A program made the position numbers and the translations under genes. A stretch of 64,000 nt of DNA, from contig NC_056527.1 in assembly GCF_019175285.1 (NCBI RefSeq), positions 112,038,799-112,102,798 of the forward strand, written 5' to 3'. Shown here in pieces: positions 34,130 to 46,112 of the stretch; position 1 is the first letter of the stretch, and each line of letters opens with the position of its first letter. The stretch comes from Sceloporus undulatus. Its lineage: Eukaryota > Chordata > Lepidosauria > Squamata > Phrynosomatidae. The notes beneath the pieces were generated by a model that was not told where the DNA came from, did not search any database, and was given only the letters and a program-made list of their open reading frames with translations.

Positions 34130-34400
34130 AGCCACATGTGTGGCTGAGACAGTAACACCTTTGTTTTCTGATGGTTCAGTACACACACTTTGTTTCATGC
34201 ACAAAATTATTTAAAATATTGTATATAAAAATTACCTTCCAGATGTGGGTATAAGATGCTTATGAAACATAAATGAATTTCATGTTTAGACTTGAGTCCT
34301 ATTGACAAGATATCTCATTATGCATGTGTAAATATTCCAAACTCCAAAATCAAAAACACTTCTAGTCCCAAGCATTTCAGATACAGGAGATTCAACCCTT
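34130..34400 (-). mobile_element. Old non-autonomous DNA transposon, Tigger-like
   Basis: Reads in reverse as the widespread amniote repeat with GGTTGAATCTCC...ATTTCGGA-like words and GAAATTCATTTATGTTTC. A second copy lies at 42208-42420. The superfamily is from memory and not certain. Confidence 0.5.
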
Positions 34401-34401
34401 A

Positions 34402-34525
34402 GCTGTATTAATCTGTTTAACATAAAGAAGCACATTGGAATCCAGTAGCCTCTTTTAGTCTAACTGGTTTAGTCTAATCAGGGAGTCCAGTCTGATGAAG
34501 TGAATTGGGGTCCATGAATGCTTAT
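34402..34525 (+). mobile_element. Old interspersed repeat (unclassified MITE-like)
   Basis: Shares the pattern TTAGTCTAAC ... GTCTGATGAAGTGAATT ... CATGAATGCTTATGGTA with 37062-37205 (reverse) and 57302-57445. Very diverged. Confidence 0.45.
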
Positions 34526-34643
34526 GGTAGAGTAAACAATCTCAAAGGTGCAATTTAGCATGAATGGCAGTGCATGCACAAAGAGAGACACAAAAAATTA
34601 TTTTAGACATAGATTTATTTCCTTAATTTCTTTACTTCCCTAG

Positions 34644-35504
34644 TTCTCATATGGTTCTGCTCCAGTGATGAATAACAACATTCAAGAAGTGTTATTTCAC
34701 CACATGTTTCCAAATAAGGAGAGGCAAACTTGGGGGATACTTCATTTACTCCTACATTTCAAGTGGATCTGGATTGGGTTATTTTTCATAAGCAATGTTG
34801 ATGGAGAGAGGTTTGCACAGAATATGCTATCCACGTTCACACAGGAAGGTATCTGTTTTGATTTCATAGAAGAATTGCCCAAAGAAAAATTTGCCACTGA
34901 TATTTATGAAATGGTAACAGATTGGCTTGAAGTATATAGCACTCTGATGAAGAGCACTGCCAGTGTTGTCATCTTGCATGGAGAAAATCAAATCATGATA
35001 TTTTTGAGAATGTTTCCATTGGTTCCAGAATTTGAGGAGCTTTCAGTACAGAGAAACAGTAAGGTCTGGATTATGACAGCCCAGATGGAATTCACATCAC
35101 TTCCTTTTCAAAGAATTTGGAACATAGACTTTCTCTATGGTTCATTCTCTTTTGCACTTCCCTCAAAGGAAATGTTAGGATTCCAGAAATTTGTCCAGAT
35201 GAGAAACCCTAATTCAGAAAAAGAAGATGGATTTATGGGGGTCTTTTGGGAGCAGGCATTTGAATGTTCTTTTACCAAAACTATTTTAAATGAGGACAGC
35301 GGGAAGAGCTGCAATGGAGATGAGAGTCTTGAAACCCTTCCTGGATCAATTTTTGAAATGAGCATGACAGGCCAGAGCTATAGTGTCTACAATGCTATCT
35401 ATGCTGTGGCACATGCTTTGCGAGCCATGCAGTCATCCAAATTCAAACACAGAGGAACAGCAGGCAGAGGAAAATGGATGCTTCTGCATCTACAATTGTG
35501 GCAG
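34644..35504 (+). pseudogene. V2R-3 exon 3
   Basis: 861 bp (two codons longer than the other copies), fully open, FSYGSAPVMNN to LQLWQ, with [16 protein letters not shown] and [17 protein letters not shown]. Confidence 0.9.
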
Positions 35505-35757
35505 GTAAAGGCCCTAAGTGCATCAGTGCAGGAGAATGCATCATATTTGTATGTATATTATAAGTTTCACCATTTAATTGCTTACTGCACTTCCCATATA
35601 GCCATATAAATTGCACTTCTGGACTTGTTTCATTGTCTTAAGAAAAGTCATGATCGCTTCAACTTATGCTGTATCTGTTTTAAGTATCCTAGTCCCACAG
35701 TGGCCTGCTAGATGCCACAGGGTAAAGAGGTTTAAGAAATATGTTGTGGTTGCACAG

Positions 35758-35925
35758 AGCTGGCATGGTATAGTGGTTTGAGCATTGGGTGATGACTTTA
35801 AAGACCACCAGTTTTCAAGGGCAAACTTCCTCTGAACAAATCTTGCCAAGAAACCCTGATGATAGGTTTGTCTTAGGGGTTCCATAAGTTGGAAACAACT
35901 TGAAGGCAAATAACAACAATATTAA
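35758..35925 (+). mobile_element. (ACA)-tailed tRNA-type SINE
   Basis: Head GCTGGCATGGTATAGTGG, middle CTCTGAACAAATCTTGCCAAG, tail GTTGGAAACAACTTGAAGG then AACAACAA. An internal part is deleted. It lies just left of exon 4. Confidence 0.8.
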
Positions 35926-35949
35926 TTGCCTTCCTGTGCTTCTGTTTAG

Positions 35950-36177
35950 CTCCACCACTTTCTGGGAAGTGTCTCATTTAACAACAGTGCTGGGGAAAAG
36001 ATTTCTTTTGATCAAAATGGGCAAATAGAATCTGGTTTTGATCTTATCAACTGGGTCACATTCCCAAACCAGTCATTTCTCAGAGTCAAAGTTGGCAAAG
36101 TAGACCCCAAGGCTCATTCAGATAAGCCACTGAGCATTTCTTCAGATGATATCACTTGGCCCAGCATGTTTAACCAG
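35950..36177 (+). pseudogene. V2R-3 exon 4
   Basis: 228 bp, open, [20 protein letters not shown] to WPSMFNQ; donor GTACGT. Confidence 0.9.
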
Positions 36178-36224
36178 GTACGTGCTGCTCACATTTTAGG
36201 ATGTGTTTCTGAGTATTAATTGAG

Positions 36225-36361
36225 TGTCAACAGTATATGTACGGCATACATCTCTTTATTTGGGGAGGGGGTTGGGAGGGGATTATTTAATATTTTATTG
36301 TAATGTATTTTTACTGTTGTAACTCACCAGGATTCCTAGTGATTGGGTAGGCTATAAATAA

Positions 36362-36412
<51 letters not shown>

Positions 36413-36413
36413 T
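36225..36413 (+). mobile_element. LINE 3' end with (ATT)n tail
   Basis: GTTGTAACTCACCAGGATTC and TAGGCTATAAATAAATTATT are an L2-like 3' terminus; about 50 bases of ATT follow at 36361-36412. Confidence 0.6.
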
Positions 36414-37061
36414 GTGTACATGAAAGAGAGAGGGGAGAGAGGATTATGTAAATTCATGACTCTCTGTATATGAAAATGTGTGAGCATGCCAGCCACTTTG
36501 AGAAATGGTGGTACCTACTGTAGGCAATACACTTAATCCCTAATGGTAGGTGATTCCTGACATCTGTGTCTGGAGTCAATCCAGCCAAGACCTTCCTGTA
36601 CTGAATCACTTCTCATGGTATTAAATCTTAAGGGAGAAATAACTGCAACTTGAGTTTTTACTTCAAAAGTTGTACATGTCCAACATAGTCAGACATAGTT
36701 TTCTTTATTCTGTAGATGAATGGAATTTGATACAATTAGGGTGAAACAAGGCAATTCCTCTCCAGCCCTGTTCTCAAAATCAACATCATCTTGGAACTCT
36801 GACACCTATAGGAGCATATCTTCCAATATATTTTCCTAGATAACCTTGCTACTTACTAAACAAATCAAACAAATAAATAATAAATAGTGATTAGAACTGA
36901 AAATCGAGCTGATTTTAATCACAGTATTTTGAATACAGTGAGTTCTTTGGATATGCAGGGGTTCTGTTCTGCCCTCCCGCCCCATAAGAAAAAAAATTGG
37001 AATGATCATATTATTAAATGACGGCAACATAAACGCAGTCACCTTCTGTTCCTAGGCACAT
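36414..37061. other. V2R-3 intron 4 remainder
   Basis: No exon or named repeat. Confidence 0.4.
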
Positions 37062-37205
37062 CACTCCATGCATCTGAGAAAGTAGATTTAAATCTATGAA
37101 AGTGCTTATGCTACCATTTTCTTCCTTTCTCTTACAAAGGTACTACAAGAATCCTTTACATACTGATCCAGACTAACATGGCTATCTGTGTCTTTGAATT
37201 CATTT
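37062..37205 (-). mobile_element. Old interspersed repeat (same family as 34402)
   Basis: In reverse: AGACACAGATAGCCATGTTA, TAGTACCTTTGTAAG, GTAGCATAAGCACTTTCATA, CTACTTTCTCAGATGCATGG. Confidence 0.5.
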
Positions 37206-37339
37206 TTGTTGTCAGCTGTCTTCTGCATTTGGGGCATAAATCACTGTTTTATACAACAATTGGAAAGAGACTAGTAAAATAAAAACTCTCAAAATATTAT
37301 GTCAAAATATTAAAATATACTGCTTCCATTTATTGTCAG

Positions 37340-37466
37340 GACTTGCCTCTTTCTGTGTGTAGCGAAAATTGCTGTGCAGGTTACAGTAAGATAAAAGTGG
37401 AAGGGAAGCCATATTGCTGTTATGATTGCCGTCGATGCCCTGAAGGAAAGATTTCAAATCAGACTG
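37340..37466 (+). pseudogene. V2R-3 exon 5
   Basis: 127 bp, open: [19 protein letters not shown] to [10 protein letters not shown], all cysteines kept. Confidence 0.9.
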
Positions 37467-37905
37467 GTAAGTAAAGAGTTGTTCACTTATGTTGGCTGTG
37501 GCCCAAAATATAGTGTGAACATCCAGTTTTCTAGATATAAATGTTATTACTCATGTTATGATATTAATTGTATATTATATTTATTGCTTTAAGATATAGA
37601 GGATTGGTCACAATGTAGTTATTGATATAAATGGTGACATTATTGTACATAGTTAGCACAACATTTCATAAGGATGGGAAGGATTTCTGGAAATGTTACA
37701 TTAAGATAGACTTCACTGATAGAGATCTTCTTTTGGAATTAGATGCTCTTTCAATTGAAGCATCTTCTTCCAATGGTGGAAGCTCCTTCTTGAGAGTCAA
37801 CTCATACAAATCCACTCCACCTTATTTGGAAAGTATGGACACAGACTTCTTTTATCATGTTGGCTTGACTAATGAGATTAGCACACTGTCTTTGATTCCT
37901 TTTTT
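37467..37905. other. V2R-3 intron 5, left part
   Basis: AT-rich, nothing recognised. Confidence 0.4.
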
Positions 37906-38132
37906 AGGTGCAGGATGTAAATGCACAGGGATGGATTCTTTTGCACAGCTCTGAGTCTGGGCAATACTCATCCCATACCCAACCTGGGCTTCTCCAGGAC
38001 CTTTTAAAGAATAGGATTTTCCCATTCTTTAAAAGGTCCGGGAGAAGTCTGGGTCGAGTACGGGATGAGTACTGCCTGGGGTTGGAGCTGTGCAATACAA
38101 TCTGTCCCTGTGTGTTTACATCTTGTGCCTAG
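37906..38132. mobile_element. Foldback element
   Basis: Arms AGGTGCAGGATGTAAATGC and TGTTTACATCTTGTGCCT, inward through TTTTGCACAGCTC / GAGCTGTGCAATA and GGTCCTGGAG-type pairs to a centre AAAGAATAGGATTTTCCCAT near 38010. Overlapping frames on both strands are by-products. Confidence 0.8.
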
Positions 38133-38171
38133 CACGGGAATTAAAGATGGTGCACTAACCTCCTAAGATGG

Positions 38172-38376
38172 CACACTGCAGATTTAATGCAGTTTGACAC
38201 CAGTTTAACTGCCATGGCTCTATCCTATGGAATCCTCTGGGATTTGTAGTTTTGTGATATATTTAACTTTCTCTGGTTCCACAACAAACTACAAATCCCA
38301 GAGGATTCCATAGGATGGAGTCGTGACAGTTAAAGTTGTTTTGAACTACATTAATTCTGCAGTGTGGCAGCAGCCT
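38172..38376. mobile_element. Palindromic MITE, family A (copy 4)
   Basis: Both halves carry AATCCTCTGGGATTTGTAG or its inverse; ends CACTGCAGATTTAATGCAG and CATTAATTCTGCAGTGTG. Confidence 0.8.
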
Positions 38377-38462
38377 TAAGCAGGACTTTATCTTTTAAAC
38401 TGTTGTAGGCCTTTGTGCTGCCCTTATTGTTGCTGTAAATAAAACTGTGTTTTATTTTCCAG

Positions 38463-39368
38463 ACATGGATGCCTGTTTACAATGTCCAGAAGATCAGTAT
38501 CCAAGCAATGGTCAGGATTCATGCATTCACAAAACTATAAGCTTCTTGTCTTTTGAAGATGCTTTGGGAATTAGTTTGGCCACTGTTGCAATCTCCTTTT
38601 TTTTCATCACAGCTTTGGTATTTGGGATCTTCATTAAGCACAGAACTACACCGATAGTCAAAGCCAACAATCAAAACCTTACTTATACTCTCCTTACTAG
38701 TCTTCTCCTCTCATTCCTTTGTCCTTTGCTGTTTATTGGCCAACCTTGCAAGATGCTGTGTCTCATTCAACAAGTGGCTTTTGGCTTAATTTTTTCATTG
38801 GCAATTTCATGCATACTGTCCAAAACCATCATAGTTATTCTTGCTTTCATGGCTACCAAGCCAGGATCTTGGGCAAGGAAATGGATGGGAAAACATCTTG
38901 CCACCTCCATTGTTTTTTTCTGGTTCCTTTATCCAAGCTATCATTTGCATTTGCTGGCTGGCAATCTCTCCGCCATTTCCAGAGTTTGACACACACTCTA
39001 TGACTGAAGAAATTGTACTACAATGTAATGGAGGTTCATCTGCTATGTTCTACAGTGTCCTGGGATTTATGGGCATGCTAGCCTTCATCAGCTTCACTGT
39101 GGCTTTTCTAGCCAGAAAGTTGCCTGACAGTTTTAACGAAGCCAAATTTATCACCTTCAGCATGTTGGTTTTTTGTAGTGTTTGGTTGTCTTTTGTTCCA
39201 ACTTATTTGAGCACCAAAGGGAAATACATGGTGGCTGTGGAGATCTTCTCCATCTTAGCCTCTGGAGGAGGTTTACTAGTCTGTATCTTTTTCCCTAAAT
39301 GCTTTATTATTATCGTGTGGCCTGAGTTGAACAGTAGGAAGCAGCTAAGGATAAGACGTAAATACTGA
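38463..39368 (+). pseudogene. V2R-3 exon 6 (frameshifted)
   Basis: Starts DMDACLQCPEDQYPSNG. The frame is lost near 38915 by one added base in a T-rich stretch; an exon-like reading resumes in the next frame through [13 protein letters not shown] and [15 protein letters not shown] to a TGA at 39366-39368. Confidence 0.9.
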
Positions 39369-39500
39369 ATAATATAGACTTTCTTTCACAGAAATTTCAA
39401 ATATGTCCCATTGTAAGCAATGTGATTTTACTTAGCCATGACTACATGCATTCATTAATGGGAAATAGATGTTTTGATTGAAGAATGAAATGTGTGAATC

Positions 39501-39506
39501 AATAAA
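39501..39506 (+). promoter_or_regulatory. Likely polyadenylation signal of V2R-3
   Basis: AATAAA 133 bases after the stop codon, followed within 30-50 bases by GT/T-rich sequence. Confidence 0.5.
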
Positions 39507-40251
39507 ATGTAAGCTTGTTGAATATGTGCTTCAAAGCCTGGTGTTTCTTCTGTCTGTATCAGACTTTGACTCATATTTTCCCACCATAATGTGTCTGTTT
39601 CTGTATTTTTAAAGCTATGCAATATGCAATTGTATGTGTGTACAAAGATGCCTGTAGTTGCTGTGTCCTTTAAATGTCTGTTTTAAATCTGAGAGGATAG
39701 ATTCTCTACATGTATCATTTGGGGCAGTGATTCTATACACCTTTTTTCCTCCAGACGTTTTGAGATATCAATGAATACAAGGGTTGTACTGTATCACAGG
39801 TCAAAGTAGTGATGCTCAAACCAGCATAGGGAGCTGAACCAAACTTTTGGTTCAAAAAAGAAAGTGAGCTTAATTTTATCTCATGAATACACCAGATTCA
39901 AGGAAATCCATGTGTGCTAGCAAATACCACTGTGGGATGGTGAGCATCATCTTTTGAAACTCATCTAATGGGTAGCTGTTCTCATTTGCAGTGGGGACAC
40001 CATAGCCACAACTGCAAATAACCCTGAAGTACACCTTAAAAGCCATCCAGCCATTTGGAAATATGGCATTTTGTTCTGCTGGTGAACAGGATGCAGCAGA
40101 ATGTGACCAGAAAGGTGGAATCCATTAAGGCAAAGATAAGAGAAGTAGAAAAGGGGGGGTTGGAGATTTTCAAAGCTCTGGCATTCACTGGAAACAAGAT
40201 TTGCATACTGGCAATGAATTGTCTAGAACTATATATTGTGAGGTTGAATGT
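39507..40251. other. Intergenic, unassigned
   Basis: No gene. Nothing else recognised. Confidence 0.4.
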
Positions 40252-40352
40252 GTGTGTGCACCTTCAAGTCTTCTGTTGACTTATGGTGACCCCATGAATT
40301 TCATAGGGTTTTCTTAGGAAAGGAATACTTATATGCTTGGTAATGAAATCCC
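40252..40352 (-). mobile_element. SINE fragment
   Basis: CACCTTCAAGTC, GACTTATGGTGACCCCATG and ATAGGGTTTTCTTAGG are the reverse of the shared SINE 3' body. Confidence 0.65.
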
Positions 40353-40420
40353 ACCCCACCCCTCCCATCACATTGATATTTATAGAATTTTATATTAAAT
40401 GTAATGTAATGCAGTGTTAT

Positions 40421-40643
40421 AAGGTGCATTTACATTGTAAATATAATGCAGTTTGACACCACTTTCAGTGCTATAGTTCCATCCTATGGAATCCTGGGAA
40501 TTGTTGTTTTACAAGTTCTTTAACCTTCTCTGACAGAGAGTGGTGGTGCCTCACAAAACTACAAATCCCAGGATTGTGTAGGATGAAGCCATGACAGTTA
40601 AAGTGCTGTCAAACTGCATTCCTTTTACAGTGAAAATGCACTT
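40421..40643. mobile_element. Palindromic MITE, family A (copy 5)
   Basis: AATGCAGTTTGACACCACTT against AAAGTGCTGTCAAACTGCATT; the centre is near CTCTGACAGAGAG. Confidence 0.8.
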
Positions 40644-40809
40644 GGTCCAGAGTCATGACTAACTGGCCTAGTAAACCAAAACAAACAAGCAAACAAAAAG
40701 CACTACGTTCATTTGATTGCAATGATGATAAGGCAGGTCTGGCATGAGAAGAAGCGAGTGATTTCAAGGTGGCATGACCACTTTTATAAAGGCATGGCTA
40801 TATTCAAAC

Positions 40810-41043
40810 TACAGGAAACGAGATGCCAGCAAAACTCTAGGAAGAGCTTTCTGATGGTGAGAGCTGTTTGACAGTGGAACATGCTGCCTTGGAGTATAAT
40901 GGAGTCTTCTTCATTTTAAACAGAGGCTGGATGGCCATCTGTCACAAGGAGTGCCTTGACTGTGTCTTCCTGCATGAGAGAATGGGGTTGGCCTGGATCG
41001 CCCTTGGAGTAACTTCCAACTCTATAATTCTATGATTCTATAC
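40810..41043 (+). mobile_element. CR1 3' fragment
   Basis: GAGCTGTTTGACAGTGGAAC to CAACTCTATAATTCTATGAT, the last part of CR1 with its 3' terminus. Confidence 0.8.
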
Positions 41044-41782
41044 TCTTCCATTGCTGAGCACATTGCTAGAGACAGCATTGACTGTTTTGTACCATGGCTC
41101 CCTGTAGGCTAACAGTTGGAGTCAAAGACATGCACCCATCATGGAAGAACTATGAAAGACAGTGTTGGGGGGGGATTACTCCTGTTAGACCTCCTCAACA
41201 TTGTCTATAACTGAACAATAACAACAGAAATGTTGAGGAAACTTCTGGACTATCTAATAGAAAAAAAAGGGGGGGTTTCTAATTATTCTGTAACAGTTAG
41301 TGCCCATCCCTGGATCCTTGAAATATACTCATGTGGACAAATAGATCTAATTTAGAATTTGTGCAAAGTATCCTGCCACTCTATCAATACAGATCATTGC
41401 CTCCAAAATTTAAATCGTAAACATGTTGTTTTTTCTCCACTGTCACAGAGAACCTTCTCAGAAGTTCTCTTCTCTGTAATTATCAAATCAACCATGATTA
41501 TGTCTTTTCCTGCAAATTCCCAGGGAGCGCTAATGGTCACAAGCAAAATTACGAGCCAAGATTGGAAAAATGCTATTAATATACCTCACACCATTTGGAA
41601 GAGGAACTAGAGACAGAAAGGACTTTATCACTTGGATCATTCGTAATTTATTCTGTACAATGCTGAGTTGACATCTGTATATCGGTGGAATGAATGGTCA
41701 TTCAAGAAAGGGTGTAGAACTTATTCCTTTGAATGACAATGTGGGATGGATGCCTGGTCTAAAGTAAAGATTGTCTTACAAG
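41044..41782. other. Upstream region of V2R-4
   Basis: No gene; no convincing core promoter motif. Bases 41161-41180 hold a short poly-G run. Confidence 0.4.
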
Positions 41783-42000
41783 ATGGAATTATTTCTGGTG
41801 CTAGTATTTGTGTTGTTGCCTGAGATTGCATGCAAGATACCAAGTAGAAAATGTTCCATCACAGACCCTCTTCCTATCCTTCACACGTATTATCAGCCTG
41901 GGGACCTCATCATTGCAGGCATTATTTCTCAGATTTATATGTTTTCCAGAAAAATGAACTTCAAAAAGTATCCATCTCAGGAATTATTTGAAGAATACAT
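41783..42000 (+). CDS. V2R-4 exon 1
   Basis: 218 bp, donor GTAAGG, leaves phase 2. Mature start [20 protein letters not shown]. Confidence 0.9.
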
Positions 42001-45000
42001 GTAAGGTGCTGTTATTGTTCCTGCTACTGTTACTATTAACATGCCATGCATGGCCCTATAGATTGTTATTAGAGTAGTTTGGGTAACATTTGACATTTCA
42101 TCTGTAGGCACTTCATTTTCCATCAGTAAATTAATGCAGAATGCTTGACATTACAGCTTGCTCCAGTCTTTGTCATTGTTGTTAATTTTATTTCAAACAA
42201 TAATGGAACAGGTTAAAGTCTCCCTTATCTGGAATTCTGAAATCTGAAATATTCCAAAAAACCCTTTTTTAATGGGTGGCAGTTCAAGGTACACAAGATT
42301 TGTTTCATGTATAACATTATTTAAGACATTGTATACAATTACCTTCAGTCTATATTATAAGGTGTATATAAAGCAAATGAATTTGGTGTCTAGACTACAT
42401 ATGTCAGCATGACGTTTAATTTGGGATAAAACCAAATATCAAATTCTGGATCAGAATGACAGTAATTTAGTTTGTAACTCCAATTGCAGAATATTCTCAC
42501 AGAACTACCAACACATCCTGGCCTTAGCATTTGCTGTAAACGAAATCAATGAAAATCCCCAGATCTTACCCAATTTCACCATGGGAGTCAACATTTATAA
42601 CAGCTACTTCAGGGCAAGCTGGACCTACCTTGCTTCAATGCAACTCCTGTCCAGGAAAAGCAAATCTATCCCCAACTACAAGTGTGGCTTCCAGTACAAT
42701 CCAACAGTAGTGATTGGGGGACCAAATTCTAACATCTGCCTCTATATGGCAACCATCTTATGCACCTACAAGATTCCACAGGTGAGATGTGTGTATAAAG
42801 AATGTGAGATAGGGAAACAACCCATTTATGTATTTTTCACCATTATGATTACAGATGGCTGAAATAAAGAGAGATGTGTATATATGACATACTACTTAAA
42901 ACTCAAGGATCCTAATTGAGGAAGACCATTTTTAGTGTTCATTTGGATTGAAAATAATCTATGGATATTTATTTATAGCCATGAGAATGGTTAATCTCTA
43001 TATACAGTATTACTATATATAGTTTCAAGAATAATTAACATATTCAGCACATAAGTAGTAATGATTTTATTTGAATATGTGCACCAATCTACATAAATAG
43101 TTCACAATCAGAAAACAAAAACCAACATGATCTATCCTCACATTGCCCCCTTTATGCTATTTTTTATATTTTACAAGAAAAAATTCATATCAAGAAAAAG
43201 ATGGAGAATGCCTTTCTTGTACAGTAAATCAATTGCCTTCAAAGTAGGAAAGTTAATATTGTGCCGCACATTATAGCACATGGCTTGCACTTCTGCATGT
43301 GAATATGTCAGGCTCTTCTGTGCCTGCCATTTATAGCATCCTGACTCTACCATTTGTCCTAACAAGAATAGAGTCATTGCATCAATTGGATGTACCAATG
43401 TATCAACTCATTATTCAAATACTGATTCAATATGTTTAATGTACAGCCCAATGAGCGCATTATGTCCTGGACTGGCCCCTGGACCAACCACAATGGTGAC
43501 CACATGGACCAGGCCAAATCCAGCATGACACCAAGTCATTGTGCACATGGGCCAGCTGGGCTGACATGCCATTAGTCTCATTGCCCCATCCTTTGTTTTT
43601 GGACCTATTGCACTACTTTTCCATGAGCAGAAGCTCCATGTAAAGCCTGCCCAGCACACCACTGCTTCTGCTGAGGTCAGAAATGGCTGTCTTGAAATGG
43701 CATAATCCATTTCTGACCTCAACAGAAGCAGTGGCACACTGGTCAAGCTTTACCCAGAGCTCTTACCTGCAATGAAACAATGGCGATGACTCCAAACCCA
43801 GGGCATCTTCCTGCAGATGCAAGAAGGGGGGGGTGGCCCAGCTCTTGGTATGTGGACAATTGAATCATGTTGAATCAGACCCAATCCATTTATCCCCACA
43901 TCAATGGGACCCAAAGTCAAGAAACACTGAGATATTCCCTGTCTTTGCTTAGTGTGGTGCAAAGTTGGATTAACATGGTTGGGAAAACAAAGTTGGAAAA
44001 CATGGATTCTCTTCAGAATTAGACACACATTATCAAGACTATCAGCACCAGCTTCAGGGCGAGTACATCTTTTTTCACCAGTGCAGACAAGCCTTCAGTC
44101 TGTGACATATAATCCCATCACGTTAAAATAAAATTAGAGATTACAGTTCCATTTCACTTCTTCATAAAGAATAAGTGGAGTTGCAAAGTGAAATTTGCAT
44201 TGAATGGCTCCTAACATGCTGGGGAAAGCACTAGTATTTCTTCTTTTGCAAATATCTCCTCACCTGTCACATCTCTCTTATAAATTTTAGCTCATGTATG
44301 GCTCTGCTCCACTGAGGAATATAGAAACCCAAGGAGTATTCTTCTACAAGATGTTCCCAAGTGGATCCCATCAGTACAGGGGAATTCTTCAGTTATTACT
44401 TCATTTTAGGTGGACATGGATTGGCGTGATTTATCTGAATGATGACAATGGAGAGATGTTTGTACATAATATGCTTCCCATGTTTTCCAGAAGTGACATA
44501 TGCTTCGAATTCATACAGAAACTCCCAGAATTAACATTTTCCAATGATGCTGAATGGATGATAAGGGAAGGAATAGAAATCTGCAAAGTTATCACAAGAA
44601 GCACTGCCACTGCATTGCTTGTGCATGGTGAAATTCAGAGCATGGTTATTTTGAGAATGTTCATCTCCTTCTCAGAATTTGAGGGTATTCAGAAGAAGAC
44701 AAAGGTGTGGATTATGACAGCCCAGATGGATTTCACATCACTACCTTTTCAAAGAAGTTGGGACATAAATTTCATCCATGGTATGTTATCTTTTGCAGTG
44801 CATTCAAAGGAAGTATTCGGCTTTCAGAAATTTCTTCGCATGAAAACCCCTGTGTCAGAAAGAGGAGATGGCTTTGTCAGGACCTTCTGGGAATGTGCAT
44901 TTCACTGTTTCTTTCCCAGCTCCAGCTCAGACAAGGAGACTCTGGAATTCTGCACAGGGAAAGAGAAACTGGAGACTCTTCCTAGATCTGTTTTTGAAAT

Positions 45001-46053
45001 GAACATGACCAGCCACAGCTATAGTATCTACAATTCTGTTTATGCTGTGGCCTATGCCTTGCATGCCATGTATTCCTCCAGCATTAAATATCGGACACTG
45101 GTGGACAGAAGGAGAGGGATGCTTCTGAATCAAAAGCCATGGCAGGTAATTTCTGAGTGACCTAATGCTAGAGAGGTCACTCTAGCTACAGGTAGAACAT
45201 GACTTTAAATTATGAAGAGCTATCTCTCTATCAAGATTTGAATTTTGGGCATCTCAGTATTAGGTCTATCAGTGTCCACTTTACAGCTGACTCACTAACC
45301 TCTACTCAGATAAAGACCATAACAGACGAAAACTGCTTATTCTGTCCTAGTGTCTGTAATTTAGTATTATCAGGTCTCTAATTTGTATATCTATCTGGGT
45401 AGATATCATGGACCAGGACCTCAGGCAAGCCATCACACAAAATGAGTTTGCAATTGATTGTGTGTGTGCATGCGCATGCGTGCATGGCCTTCAAGTCCCC
45501 TGAATTTCATGGAGTTTTCTTAGGCAAGGCCAGTTCTTTCCCCTGAAATAAAGCCTACACTTCTTGGTATTCCGTGGCAGTCTTCCATTCAAGTACTAAC
45601 CAGGGCTGACACTGATTAGCTTCAAAGATCAGATGAGATNNNNNNNNNNCTGGTGCATTTAGGGTATTACAATGACACAAATCCATTGGTGAAAAATTAG
45701 GTTTATTGATATTTTATGAATGTTGCAGTATCCACCCCCAGGATCTGGAACTCCTTCTCAGAGAAGTTATATTGGCACCTTTCCTACTTTCTTTTTGTAT
45801 ACTTTTCTATTGCAACAGGCATTTGATGAGTGATAATATAAGGCCCATTTTACACAATGTACTGGATATTGCCAATTGTTGTGGTGATATGTGCGTCTGT
45901 TTTAATGACATATATTAATACCTAGTTTTAATTTTTTTTTCTAATGGTTTAATATTTTAATTGTGTTTTTAACTTTAGTATTTTGTATTTTTAACAATGT
46001 TTTTATTGTTGTAAGCTGCTTTGAGTCCCAATATGGGGGAAAGGCAGGATAGA

Positions 46054-46112
<59 letters not shown>

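Larger units (their letters stand above)
29384..39368 (+). pseudogene. V2R-3: vomeronasal type-2 receptor pseudogene
   Basis: All six exons are in order: 29384-29601, 32385-32665, 34644-35504, 35950-36177, 37340-37466, 38463-39368. Exons 1, 3, 4 and 5 are open and typical (for example [10 protein letters not shown] in exon 5). Exon 2 is 281 bp, 11 short of the constant 292. It has about 4 bases lost before FAINEIN and about 7 lost between NT and MELLSTHDRF, so the middle is out of frame. Its donor reads GC rather than GT. Exon 6 has one extra base near 38912-38925, before the LYPSYH stretch that should read SFIQAII; translation then stops at 38989 in the helix 4/5 region, losing helices 5-7. 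A receptor from this locus could not be complete. The 3' end from [11 protein letters not shown] to RRKY is otherwise well kept, so loss is probably recent. Confidence 0.9.

Noticed and set aside
37631-37954. A 107-codon plus-strand frame in V2R-3 intron 5
   Set aside because: It starts in unremarkable intron sequence and ends in the foldback; it shows no V2R similarity and no domain.
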